Assembly: GCF_006874645.1 (NCBI RefSeq)
Contig: NZ_CP030082.1
Span: forward strand, 3,162,001-3,226,000
From: Bdellovibrio sp. ZAP7
Lineage (GTDB): Bacteria; Bdellovibrionota; Bdellovibrionia; Bdellovibrionales; Bdellovibrionaceae
Length of the DNA stretch: 64,000 nt
Direction: 5' to 3'
Below are positions 26,917 through 35,884 of this stretch, piece by piece; the stretch's first letter is position 1, and every line of letters begins with the position of its first letter. A model generated the notes under the pieces. The model had not been told where the DNA came from, did no database searches, and saw only the letters and a list, made by a program, of their open reading frames with translations. The position numbers and the translations under genes were made by a program.

Positions 26917-27212
26917 GAAATCCCCCTATGAGCAGAAAGCATATCCCAGAGGGAAAACAGCCCCAACTGAAAAACCTGCGGCACTCTGCAATAGGTCCGA
27001 AGGTACTGCATCACGGTGCTTGTCTCTTTTTGAGACACCGGAAGTGACCTGACCAGATTATCAACAGCTCGCTGCGTGGAATGTCACGAAAGGCACGGCC
27101 ACCCCTGTAATCCAATTAAACGGTTCCTCAACTCATTTTTAATGGCCCACCCCTTGCTCATATAGAACTTAGAGATGGGTTCTAATTTCAGAAACCCGTC
27201 GTGGAGACTATT
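26917..27212 (+). other. 296-base intergenic leader with hairpins
   Basis: Longest gene-free stretch of the window, between divergent tldD and the exported operon at 27213. A stem with GTCTC/GAGAC around five T (27022-27036), extended by CGGT/ACCG with a bulge, sits in its middle, and a second hairpin with arms close to GATGGGTTCT and AGAAACCCGTC (27172-27199) lies just before the ribosome-binding site. I see no known riboswitch or RNA gene consensus. Confidence 0.4.
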
Positions 27213-28085
27213 GTGAGCAGCATTAAAGGCTTTAAATATATGAGAAACGCAATCCAAGGGTTAACAATCCTGGCGGCGCTTTCTTTTACTGCTCCGACGC
27301 TTGCCGCTCAATCTCCAACGACTTCCAATACGATCAAGGCGAAGCGTCCGCTAACGACTCCAGAAGAAAAATCCTGGTCCGTGGACTTAGGCTTAGAAAC
27401 ATATAGCAATCTAATGAAAGAAGAAGCTTACGAACGCGATTCCGCAACTTCTATGGAAGTTTCCGCGGGATATCGCTTTAATAAGATCACTTCTATGCGC
27501 CTGACTGGAACCCTGGTTAAAGAAAACTCGGGTGCTCAGAATACATATTTCGATAATACAATCGCTTCGTTGAGCTTTAAAACTCCGCTTACGACGGACA
27601 CAGCTTGGATTAATACACTTGCCGGCGTTCTGCCAACAAACCGTCAATTGCAAGATGAAACGTCTTATCAGGGCGCAGTTCGTATCGGGACTAAGCTAGC
27701 CTTTAACAACCTATTCTGGGGCAGCTCTGCAACAACGGCTTTGCAAGCAACTCGCAATTTTCACGAATACAATGTGACGGCAGATGGGGGCTTTAACATC
27801 CGCAACAACCTTCAAGGCGTACTTACTTATAATCTTCCTTTGTTCTCCAAACTGTCTTTGCAAACTCTTTTCGTTTACACGACAGGCTGGACTTACCTGG
27901 AAGACACTCGCCAAAAATTCAGTGTCGGCGCGGACCTGGCTTGGGAATTTACTCCAGCATTTTCTGCTTACATCGGGACTTCCAACGAAGGAAATGCCCT
28001 TAAAGCAAACGGAATTGATTCAAACATCGAGTTTTTTAACGACACAAGTTCGATCGTTAAAGCGGGTTTGAGCTACAGCATTTAA
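27213..28085 (+). CDS. Exported protein, probable outer-membrane beta-barrel
   Basis: A protein of about 290 residues with a signal peptide ending PTLAA-QS and a body of alternating hydrophobic and polar strands with aromatic girdles (YSNLMK, VSAGYRFNKITSMRLTGT split, GWTYLEDTRQKFSVGA, YIGTSNEG, VKAGLSYSI). The terminal aromatic-poor -YSI ending and the strand pattern suit a transmembrane beta-barrel. GGAG lies six bases before the GTG at 27213; an ATG at 27240 with AAAGG upstream is an alternative start that keeps the signal peptide. It leads a three-gene operon for exported proteins. Confidence 0.6.
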   Translation: MSSIKGFKYMRNAIQGLTILAALSFTAPTLAAQSPTTSNTIKAKRPLTTPEEKSWSVDLGLETYSNLMKEEAYERDSATSMEVSAGYRFNKITSMRLTGTLVKENSGAQNTYFDNTIASLSFKTPLTTDTAWINTLAGVLPTNRQLQDETSYQGAVRIGTKLAFNNLFWGSSATTALQATRNFHEYNVTADGGFNIRNNLQGVLTYNLPLFSKLSLQTLFVYTTGWTYLEDTRQKFSVGADLAWEFTPAFSAYIGTSNEGNALKANGIDSNIEFFNDTSSIVKAGLSYSI

Positions 28086-28127
28086 TTTTAAGTTTTTGTT
28101 TTTTGAGTTTTTTCAAGAGGAGAGAGT

Positions 28128-31100
28128 ATGAACAGCAACATTAAACGCAAAATTCCCCTAACAGGTGCTTTGCTGCTGGCCATTTCAACAGTCATGATTT
28201 CTTGTACGAAAGAAGTTCCGTACAAGCAGGTCTTTAAAGAAAACGTTGAAACGAAATCAACTCTGTCACCAGATGACGAATACCTTTTCGTAGCGTCATC
28301 GGATTTGTCGAACAACGACGACGCTGGGGTTTCTTCCGCCCTGCCTTTCTGGCAGGGAACTGAAAAAATCGTAAAATTCCGCTTTACTGAAAACACTCTG
28401 CAAGTTGTGGAAGCTGGCGATGATGCCCGCGTCACTAAGGACAACACATTGAACAACCGTGTTTTGTTGGAAATCCCAATCAAACACGTTCAATACCGCT
28501 GCGCTGAAGACCGTTACGGCAAATGTACAAACAAAGAAGAAGAAAACAGCGAAATCAACTGGACTAAAAAAGCCAACTTCATCCCTGACTTTAACGGCAT
28601 GAAAACGACGGGTATGTCAGTACTACCAGTTGAGATGCAACAGCTTTACGGATTCTCTTGCTTTAACGAGACATCTTCGCGCTTTTTGAACTATGAACTC
28701 AAAGATGGTTCGTTGAATATTCAAATTGAAAAAGTATTCCGTGGAACGCCAGCGTGCCTGGGTACACAAATGTACTCAATCAGCAGCGTTGATGAATTGC
28801 AAAGCCAAATCATCTATCACTATTCATTTAATAAATTGAGCAAAGTGACGTCTCCGAACTATAAAAAAATCGACTACCCAAGAGCTGACAAAGACACTTT
28901 CGGATTCTTTACCAGCGAAAACCGCAAGTACGATGTTGATTTGAGCCGCACTCAAGCAAATCAAAAAGAGTGGATGAACCGTTGGAATCCAGACAGAAAA
29001 GAAATCGTTTATTACATGTCTGACAATTTCAATAAACCTCAATATCAGTCTATCAAAGAGGCGACTCGCACAGCTTTTGACCGCGTAAACGCAGGTCTTA
29101 AAGCGGCAGGCCTTGAAATGCGCCTGGTTCTTAAAGATCCAGACCATAAGCAACCAGGTGACACACGTAACAGTATGATCGTTATGGTGGAAGACCCAGT
29201 TTCTGGTGGCCCATTGGGTTACGGCCCGACTGTAGCGAATCCTCGCACGGGTGAAATCATCAGCGGTCGCGTAGCGATGTACTATGGTAACTTCGTACAA
29301 GGTGTTCGTTACACTTACGATGAAGTTGTTAAAGAGCTTCAAAATTCTGGTGATATCGAATTGACTAAATCTTATGCGAAAGCAAAACCTGGTGCCGCTA
29401 CTGAAGCAGCCCAAGCAGCTATCTCTGATGCGATGAAAGCTAAGTTGACTGCCGACACTTACGCTAAATATGTACACGCAGATACAGTTGGCTACAAAGT
29501 TGGAAATTCGTATACGGCTTTAAAAAAAGGTGCCGCAGACACGATTCAAACAGGTTCTTTGGTCTCTAAAGCCAACCTTAAACAAAACTCTGCGGCTCTA
29601 CGCCAGCAGGTTCACGCTCAACTTAAAAACATGACGAAAGTATCTGCACGCTACAATGCGCGCACAAGCTTGAAAGCCGCTGCTGATGCTGATGAAGGCA
29701 TCCAGCAAAACGCTGCAGTACAGACAATCGACACGCTGTCGGCTCAATCTAAATACTGTAACTACCCGTCTGAACTTTTCCCATTCAGCGAATACATCAA
29801 GAAAGCTTTGATCGGCAAACTTGGTAAAAACATGAAATTGTGGAACGACTTGAGTGATTCTGAAAAAGAACAAGTAATCGCGATCATCATGCCTGAAGTT
29901 TGGGTACCAACTTTGGTTCATGAACTGGGTCATAACTTGGGCCTACGTCATAACTTCCAAGGCTCTGAAGACAGAATGAACTTCTACACAGAGGGCGAGC
30001 TTGCGAAAATGGGCGTGAAACACGAAATTCCATACAGCTCTGTGATGGACTATGGTTACAGCGAATTGAACCTGCTTCCAACTTTGGGTAAATACGACAT
30101 CGCAGCATTGCGCTTCGGTTACAGCCGTAAGGTCATGACTGAAACAGGCGCAACGGTTGATGTTCCAGAAACTTTGACGAAACTCCAAGCTGAAAAGAAA
30201 GACTTGGTACTTCGTGACTTTAAATATTGCTCTGATGAAAGTGTTGAACTGTCTGCGAATTGCAAACGCTTTGACAAAGGGACGACATTTGTTGAAATCG
30301 TAAATCACCTGATTGAAAGCTATCAGCAACGTTACTTGGTAAGAAACTTCCGTAATGGTCGTGAAAGCTTTTCTAAGGTTCAAGAAGGCGGATACTATAG
30401 CGGTCGTTTGGATAACTTCCAATACATCCGTAACTTCATGGAAATCTACTCTTCCATCAAGAACCAATTCGCCCTTGACGATGACTCTATTGATTGGACT
30501 TTTGATCCCGATATGAAGGATTTAAAACAAGCGGCATTGATCTCCGGCCGTTTCTTCTTGGATGTGATGAAAACCCCAGAAGTGCTGTGCGCGGTTGCCA
30601 AGAAAGATAATTTGCACCTGGTAACAGATATCGGCGCCCTTAAGTCAATCGATCCAAGCGCAAACAGCTGCTGGGAGCTTGAATTGGCGGATCCGAATCT
30701 AGTGATCGTAGCTCAAGGTGGTAAAAACTTTAACGACGTTCGCTTCCGTTCGAATCCTTCGTCCTATGCTGACCAGATCGATATCCGTGGTATCGGTCCG
30801 GACAAATTGGCGGCGGCTGAAGCCTTGTTCGTACGCATGACAAGTGAAGTTCGCCAACATGAAGACAATTACATGGATATCAAAGATTTGGCTCCAGAGA
30901 TCTCAGCCACTGTAGCGTCCTTGTTGTTTGACCAGGTCAATACCAACGTAGAATTCCGCGACCAAGCTGGAAATCTCTACCTGAATACAAAATGGAAGTT
31001 CGATGTGTTCTCTGCTCCAGGAAGCGTGAACAAAGGCAAAGACACTCACTGGTTCGATGTTCCGATGGTTGAATCGGCTCAACGTCGCATGGGTCTGCCT

Positions 31101-31559
31101 AATCACAAAGTCAGCTTCCAGGAAAAACTATTGAATGTAATTTCAAAACGCATGGGCAGCTCTCAATCCCACTATGCGGAAGACAAAGCTTTCTTGGATC
31201 AGTTCCGTGTGAACCGCATCGCGAAAACATCTGTGATGAACTCGGAAAGTGCCGTCAGCTCCCGTGACGTGGGCTCGTTCAAAGCGGTGGCTTTGGCGAA
31301 CAACGCGATCGCCTTGGATGCAATGTCTTCGATCACTAAAACGGACTTGTTAACGAGCATGAAAGATAAAGAACTGGAAGACCTGCGTATCGCAAGAACA
31401 GCCGTGCGCCGCGCTTCGACTCCAGCTCCGGCGACGGATGCGAAATACAAAGATGTCACTGTAAACGACATCAATATGTTCAAAGCTGGAGCTTTGCCCG
31501 CGAAAGACAAGCTTGAGTATCTTTTAACAATCCTGCCTGGTGCAGAAGAAGCTAAGTAA
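28128..31559 (+). CDS. Large zinc-dependent metalloprotease lipoprotein (metzincin)
   Basis: A 1143-residue protein with a lipoprotein signal ending VMISC at about residue 26. The catalytic site is HELGHNLGLRHNF near residues 597-609, the HExxHxxGxxH motif of metzincins with three histidine ligands and the catalytic glutamate, followed by YSSVMDYGYSELN, whose methionine fits the Met-turn. Long N-terminal and C-terminal regions of unknown fold flank it. It should be anchored in the envelope and digest proteins there or outside the cell. GAGGAGAGAG precedes the ATG 42 bases after the barrel gene, so they form one operon; the next lipoprotein gene follows directly. Confidence 0.85.
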   Translation: MNSNIKRKIPLTGALLLAISTVMISCTKEVPYKQVFKENVETKSTLSPDDEYLFVASSDLSNNDDAGVSSALPFWQGTEKIVKFRFTENTLQVVEAGDDARVTKDNTLNNRVLLEIPIKHVQYRCAEDRYGKCTNKEEENSEINWTKKANFIPDFNGMKTTGMSVLPVEMQQLYGFSCFNETSSRFLNYELKDGSLNIQIEKVFRGTPACLGTQMYSISSVDELQSQIIYHYSFNKLSKVTSPNYKKIDYPRADKDTFGFFTSENRKYDVDLSRTQANQKEWMNRWNPDRKEIVYYMSDNFNKPQYQSIKEATRTAFDRVNAGLKAAGLEMRLVLKDPDHKQPGDTRNSMIVMVEDPVSGGPLGYGPTVANPRTGEIISGRVAMYYGNFVQGVRYTYDEVVKELQNSGDIELTKSYAKAKPGAATEAAQAAISDAMKAKLTADTYAKYVHADTVGYKVGNSYTALKKGAADTIQTGSLVSKANLKQNSAALRQQVHAQLKNMTKVSARYNARTSLKAAADADEGIQQNAAVQTIDTLSAQSKYCNYPSELFPFSEYIKKALIGKLGKNMKLWNDLSDSEKEQVIAIIMPEVWVPTLVHELGHNLGLRHNFQGSEDRMNFYTEGELAKMGVKHEIPYSSVMDYGYSELNLLPTLGKYDIAALRFGYSRKVMTETGATVDVPETLTKLQAEKKDLVLRDFKYCSDESVELSANCKRFDKGTTFVEIVNHLIESYQQRYLVRNFRNGRESFSKVQEGGYYSGRLDNFQYIRNFMEIYSSIKNQFALDDDSIDWTFDPDMKDLKQAALISGRFFLDVMKTPEVLCAVAKKDNLHLVTDIGALKSIDPSANSCWELELADPNLVIVAQGGKNFNDVRFRSNPSSYADQIDIRGIGPDKLAAAEALFVRMTSEVRQHEDNYMDIKDLAPEISATVASLLFDQVNTNVEFRDQAGNLYLNTKWKFDVFSAPGSVNKGKDTHWFDVPMVESAQRRMGLPNHKVSFQEKLLNVISKRMGSSQSHYAEDKAFLDQFRVNRIAKTSVMNSESAVSSRDVGSFKAVALANNAIALDAMSSITKTDLLTSMKDKELEDLRIARTAVRRASTPAPATDAKYKDVTVNDINMFKAGALPAKDKLEYLLTILPGAEEAK

Positions 31560-31584
31560 TTTTCTGAAGAGAGAGGAAATGATT

Positions 31585-32925
31585 ATGAAAAAACTGATTC
31601 TAGCGAGCGCTCTTCTGATGATCACTGCGGGTTGTACTCAAGGTACTAAGTCCCGCAATTCCTCGCAAGCGCAGGGAGCTCAGGAACAAACTCAAACAGG
31701 TCCTACGCAAGATATGAGTGCAGCGGATGCGGCTAAGCAGGCGCAGGCCTCTGTTGACGATGGCCTCATCGACTCGACTTCCCGTCAAGACGCTTTAAAA
31801 AACCTAACATTGAAGCTTTACGAATCCACGTTCCGTTTGCAAATGGATGTGATGTCTGAAAAGCTTCAAGATGACAATTCAAAATTGTTACGCGAGTTCA
31901 TCACGAAAAAATTCTCTCCTAAAGGGGAATCTCTTTTGCAAGCGTTGAGCTCTGGCGACATCAAATCCACGATCACTTTGAAAGACCTGCAAATCGCAGC
32001 ATCTGATAAAGACATGCAGTTCCAAGCGTTACTTATGGGCTTTAAAAAGATCGCGGCCGATGGGGGCTTCACTAAGGAACAACAGACTGGCATTGAGAAA
32101 GCATTAATCGAACGTCAAAGCTTGATCACGCCATCTGCACAAGAGCAAAACAGAATTATCGCAGTTTCTGAGCATATTTCTAAGAAGGCGAAAACCTTGA
32201 TCCAAGTTATGCATGATGGTGCTCAAGACGAGACAGTTTGCCAAGGTTACGGTTATTTCTTGGCGAACTTCAATGCTCTTCTAACGGACAGCAAAACGTT
32301 CCGCTTGCCTCAGACGATCGCAGATCTTTCTGAACCATTGCAGCCTCTTTTGCCAACGTTAGATGCCTGCCCGGCGGATATTCCAGGCACTCGCAAGCTT
32401 CTGGGTAAGGAATTGCTGGGTTTGATTGCAAGAATGGATAAAATGCAGGCACAAATCGCAACTTTCTTGAATCCATCGATCAAAGACACAGATCCTTTGT
32501 TCTTGGATATCGCAGACAGATGGGCTCTTGTGGAAACCAAAGAGATTTTGGAAAACTACAAATTGCCAACAACTGGTGATGTCGATGCGGACGCAGTGGT
32601 TTGTAATGTTGACGGCACTGATTACGATGCTGTTGTTACTTCACAAACTAATACTGAAACAGCAGCTCAAATTAAATACGAAAGAGATGGCGAAAAACCA
32701 TTCACAATTCGTAAAGTGACTGGTCAACGTGGCGTAACGATCGCTTACATTTCTTCCAAGCATTCAATCGCATCCAGCGAGAACTCTAACTCGGTGAATG
32801 CGGGTGACGGATTCGTAGGCGCGGTCTTCAGTATCGTTCCTGGCGATTCCGAGGCCATGAAACTGAAAATCCGTAAAGATGAAGGCAAAGACGAGACCAT
32901 CACTGTCACTTGCCATGCTAAATAA
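31585..32925 (+). CDS. Lipoprotein of unknown function
   Basis: A 446-residue lipoprotein: MKKLILASALLMITAGC gives a clear lipobox, followed by a Ser/Gln-rich linker (about residues 20-45), a helical domain (about 60-330) and a beta-rich C-terminal domain (CNVDGTDYDAVVTS onward) ending with two cysteines. I do not recognise it. The longest frame overlaps the metzincin gene; GAGAGGA at 31571-31577 seven bases before the ATG at 31585 decides the start. It is the last gene of the barrel-metzincin-lipoprotein operon and may be a partner or inhibitor of the protease. Confidence 0.7.
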   Translation: MKKLILASALLMITAGCTQGTKSRNSSQAQGAQEQTQTGPTQDMSAADAAKQAQASVDDGLIDSTSRQDALKNLTLKLYESTFRLQMDVMSEKLQDDNSKLLREFITKKFSPKGESLLQALSSGDIKSTITLKDLQIAASDKDMQFQALLMGFKKIAADGGFTKEQQTGIEKALIERQSLITPSAQEQNRIIAVSEHISKKAKTLIQVMHDGAQDETVCQGYGYFLANFNALLTDSKTFRLPQTIADLSEPLQPLLPTLDACPADIPGTRKLLGKELLGLIARMDKMQAQIATFLNPSIKDTDPLFLDIADRWALVETKEILENYKLPTTGDVDADAVVCNVDGTDYDAVVTSQTNTETAAQIKYERDGEKPFTIRKVTGQRGVTIAYISSKHSIASSENSNSVNAGDGFVGAVFSIVPGDSEAMKLKIRKDEGKDETITVTCHAK

Positions 32926-33018
32926 GAGATTCACTGTTATTAGACACGATCATCTTCTGTAAATTGCTTCCTCCTTGGTCAGGCTTAATCATTAAAGCTC
33001 ACTCAAGGAGGAAGAATC

Positions 33019-33624
33019 ATGAGTAAAGAGCTAGAAGGCAAGAACGTTGCTATCCTCGCTGCTGACGGTTTCGAACAATCCGAACTACTACTACCTAAAA
33101 AGGCCCTGGAAGATGCTGGCGCCAAAGTCGAAATCGTTTCTATCAATTCTGGTGAAATCAAAGGCTGGGAGAAAGGAAACTGGGCCAAACCATTAAAAGT
33201 GGACACGGCCATCAATGTCGCAGGCGCTGATGACTATGACGCTTTGATGCTTCCAGGCGGAGTGATAAACCCCGATAAACTTCGTGAAGAAGAGGGCGTG
33301 GTTCAATTCGTTCAAGGGTTTGTCGACACCGGAAAACCCATCGCAGCCATCTGTCACGGCCCACAAACTCTGATTGAAACAGGAATTTTAAGAGGCAAAA
33401 AAGTGACCAGCTACCCTTCGATTCGCACCGATATTATCAATGCCGGTGGCGAGTGGGAAGACAATGAAGTCGTCGTGGATAATGGCCTGGTTACAAGCCG
33501 CAAACCCGCTGACATCCCGGCTTTCTGCCGCAAAATGATCGAAGAATTTGCGAAAGGCCCACAAGACATGTCCGTTTTAGGATTAGGTGAACAACGCCGC
33601 GAGCATCCAAAGCACGCTCACTAA
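33019..33624 (+). CDS. DJ-1/PfpI family protein
   Basis: A 201-residue cytoplasmic protein of the type 1 glutamine-amidotransferase-like fold. The nucleophile elbow is AAICHGPQ with C112 and H113, and the acidic partner lies in the ADGFEQSELL segment (E19), as in the PfpI/YhbO branch. Members act as deglycases, chaperones or stress proteins; the exact activity is debated. AAGGAGGAAG precedes the ATG. It forms its own unit, with the terminator at 33668 downstream. Confidence 0.9.
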   Translation: MSKELEGKNVAILAADGFEQSELLLPKKALEDAGAKVEIVSINSGEIKGWEKGNWAKPLKVDTAINVAGADDYDALMLPGGVINPDKLREEEGVVQFVQGFVDTGKPIAAICHGPQTLIETGILRGKKVTSYPSIRTDIINAGGEWEDNEVVVDNGLVTSRKPADIPAFCRKMIEEFAKGPQDMSVLGLGEQRREHPKHAH

Positions 33625-33667
33625 ACGGTACGGCCTTACTTGAAAATGTACTTACTTACCTAAAAAT

Positions 33668-33698
33668 AAAAAAGGCAGGAGATGATCCTGCCTTTTTT
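33668..33698. terminator. Bidirectional intrinsic terminator
   Basis: Thirteen-base arms, AAAAAAGGCAGGA and its complement, with a five-base loop and T runs on both sides. It lies between the PfpI-family gene and the convergent DUF748-like gene. Confidence 0.88.
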
Positions 33699-33718
33699 AT
33701 TTTCACTAAATCCAATCC

Positions 33719-34804
33719 TTAATCTTTTTTGGGAACGTCTTTGATAGAAATGGTGTTGTCCAATTTTTTAGCCAAGGCCTCGATAAATCCGTTACGCAGG
33801 GAACCCCAGAATGCATCCCAGGTTTTAACATCCGGCCCCTTGGCAGCACCTTCAAAGTCCACTCGGGTTGCCACAGTCTTGGTCTCTGAATTTCTAAGGA
33901 TCAAGTTACTCATGGCGATTCCCACTTCAAAAAAGAACCGCTTAGGAGAATCAAACTTTTCTTGTGAGCTGATCACATCCAGATTTTCAAAGAACGGCTT
34001 CACGTAACCCTTGATGCGCCCGTCGCGCGTGCTTACCTCTCCGTAAAGGCTAAAGCTCCCCGACGTAAATGTGAAAGGCCCATAACCTTTAAAAAAGTCA
34101 TTCAGCTTTGTCACATCAAGCTTATCAATTGCCATCTTAGATTCAAATGCCGGGACCTTTGACAACAAATTTACTTTCGCTCCCGCTGTGACGTGCCCAC
34201 TTTTTTGCAATCGCGCCGAAGCCTCCACCGTACTTGGCAGCAGTTCTTTGGATTTGTCGGTGTTCTTAATATTTGTGGCCGAAATCATAATTCGATCCAA
34301 GACCACATCGACTGGAACTTTGAAATCATTGTTGTACAAATGAACTTCACTGTTCGTCAGACGGAAAGATTCCAGCTCTATGGGAATCAATTTCCCCACG
34401 ACCGTTTTCCAATCTTGATCGGCCCCCATCTGCTTTTTCTTTTTATCGGCACTATCGACCAAATCTAATTTCATCCCGTCGACTTTAAGATCTCCCAGTA
34501 GTTTCCCAGCGAAAATACCTCGCCACGCCAGGGACAGATCAATTTCGTGGATGCTCACTAAAGGATGCTTGGGACTTTTCACCTTTTCCCAAATTTTCAG
34601 ATCCTGAATCTGATAGGCGCCACGATACAAAGCCAAATCAAAGTCTTCAATGTGGCCCTTATAGTTTTCCATTTTATTGCCCATGTACCAATTGATCCCA
34701 TACTTGATACCGGCAGGCAAAAATATGCGTACGACTACCAAGAATACGACAATGGCGATCAGGGTTATTTGAACTTTACTGAGGGACCTGAACAGTTTCT
34801 TCAT
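33719..34804 (-). CDS. DUF748-like membrane-anchored envelope protein
   Basis: A 361-residue protein with one N-terminal hydrophobic segment (about residues 9-28) and a long periplasmic part of the DUF748/AsmA-like type: FDLALYRGAYQIQDLKIWEK, SIHEIDLSLAWRGIFAGKLLG (split by a short break) and a later GYVKPFFENLDV segment. Such proteins are linked to envelope lipid handling in other species, though this one's role is unknown. AAGGAGG six bases before the ATG at 34802-34804 fixes the start inside the 3' end of the YihY gene, a 29-base overlap that points to coupling. Confidence 0.7.
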   Translation of the reverse strand: MKKLFRSLSKVQITLIAIVVFLVVVRIFLPAGIKYGINWYMGNKMENYKGHIEDFDLALYRGAYQIQDLKIWEKVKSPKHPLVSIHEIDLSLAWRGIFAGKLLGDLKVDGMKLDLVDSADKKKKQMGADQDWKTVVGKLIPIELESFRLTNSEVHLYNNDFKVPVDVVLDRIMISATNIKNTDKSKELLPSTVEASARLQKSGHVTAGAKVNLLSKVPAFESKMAIDKLDVTKLNDFFKGYGPFTFTSGSFSLYGEVSTRDGRIKGYVKPFFENLDVISSQEKFDSPKRFFFEVGIAMSNLILRNSETKTVATRVDFEGAAKGPDVKTWDAFWGSLRNGFIEALAKKLDNTISIKDVPKKD

Positions 34805-35648
34805 ACTTTTCCTCCTTATTAATTTCATTGGCAACTTCCGCACTGAGAAAAATCACGGCGGAGGAATAATAAACCCATAACAACAAAACAATAAACGATC
34901 CGGCAGCTCCATACAGGGAGGCGACAGCACTTTGTCCCATGTACAAACCAATCAAGCCCTTACCGATTGAAAACATAAACGCAGTGATAAAACCCGATGT
35001 AAAGGCAACTTTGGGGCGCACCTGCACCTGGGGCAGAAAATAGTAAATCGCACTGAACAGCAGTCCAAAAATCAAAAGAGAAATAACAAAGTTGATGACT
35101 TGCCCTAACAACGCTTCTGCACCTTTTAAATACATCGACAAAATCGATGATACCACCAATGAAACGATCGAAATAAATACAAAGGTTAAAACCATCCCCA
35201 TATTGAAAAGTTTGGTTTTCATGAAGGTCCAAATTGATTGAAAAAATGTTTCTGATTCCAGTTTTTTATAATCTATCTTCACTTCAAAAATTTTATTTAA
35301 AGACATGCGCATTTCGCCAAAGATCGCACCGGCGGAAAAAATCAATGTGATCAAACCCAGAATCCCCGCCATATCCCGGACCTCGGGCTGCTTTTCCACA
35401 TTCTTTGCGATCTCTCGTAAAATATCGGACGACTGTGTTCCGAACAGGTATTGAATCTGTTTTAGTATTTCTTCGCGCAAACTATCGTTGATTAAAGCAA
35501 CGAAGGTCAGCATCAACACCAACAACGGTGCCAGCGACAGAGCTGTGTAAAACGACAAGGACGCTGACATCTCAAAAATATCGTCACGTCCCATCTTGTT
35601 GAAGAAATTTTTCCCAGTGATTTGTTTTAACGCCTTTATCAACTTCAT
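34776..35648 (-). CDS. YihY/BrkB-family inner membrane protein
   Basis: A 290-residue protein of the UPF0761 family (YihY, formerly mislabelled RNase BN). It shows the family's opening DDIFEMSASLSFYTALSLAPLLVLML and six hydrophobic segments, with GAAGSFIVLLLWVYYSSAVIFLSAEV near the C-terminus in overlapping form. Its biochemical function is not established; some members affect complement resistance or envelope stability. It is followed without a gap by the DUF748-like gene. Confidence 0.9.
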   Translation of the reverse strand: MKLIKALKQITGKNFFNKMGRDDIFEMSASLSFYTALSLAPLLVLMLTFVALINDSLREEILKQIQYLFGTQSSDILREIAKNVEKQPEVRDMAGILGLITLIFSAGAIFGEMRMSLNKIFEVKIDYKKLESETFFQSIWTFMKTKLFNMGMVLTFVFISIVSLVVSSILSMYLKGAEALLGQVINFVISLLIFGLLFSAIYYFLPQVQVRPKVAFTSGFITAFMFSIGKGLIGLYMGQSAVASLYGAAGSFIVLLLWVYYSSAVIFLSAEVANEINKEEKYEETVQVPQ

Positions 35649-35884
35649 CGAAAAAAGATAACATGCTTAGCCGCTCTCGCCTTCGCCTCACCTTATGGTC
35701 TTTGACAAGAAACATATCGAAAAGACTCCAATAGGGCCCATGGGTCGATGCATTTTAGGTCCACGCCCAAGGCTTAAACATCGCCATGCTGAAAATGTCA
35801 CATACGCAATATTCGGGGCTTAAAACGAATTAAACAGGGTCTTAGGTCACAAATCTGGGCCGCGGTATTGCAGATTCTGAAGGG

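Noticed and set aside
26930-27110. Possible SRP RNA, RNase P RNA or 6S RNA in the leader region
   Set aside because: The conserved core sequences of these RNAs are not present on either strand.
28824-29477. 217-codon open frame opposite the metzincin gene
   Set aside because: The sense strand carries a continuous protease with clear motifs; the antisense frame shows no domain.
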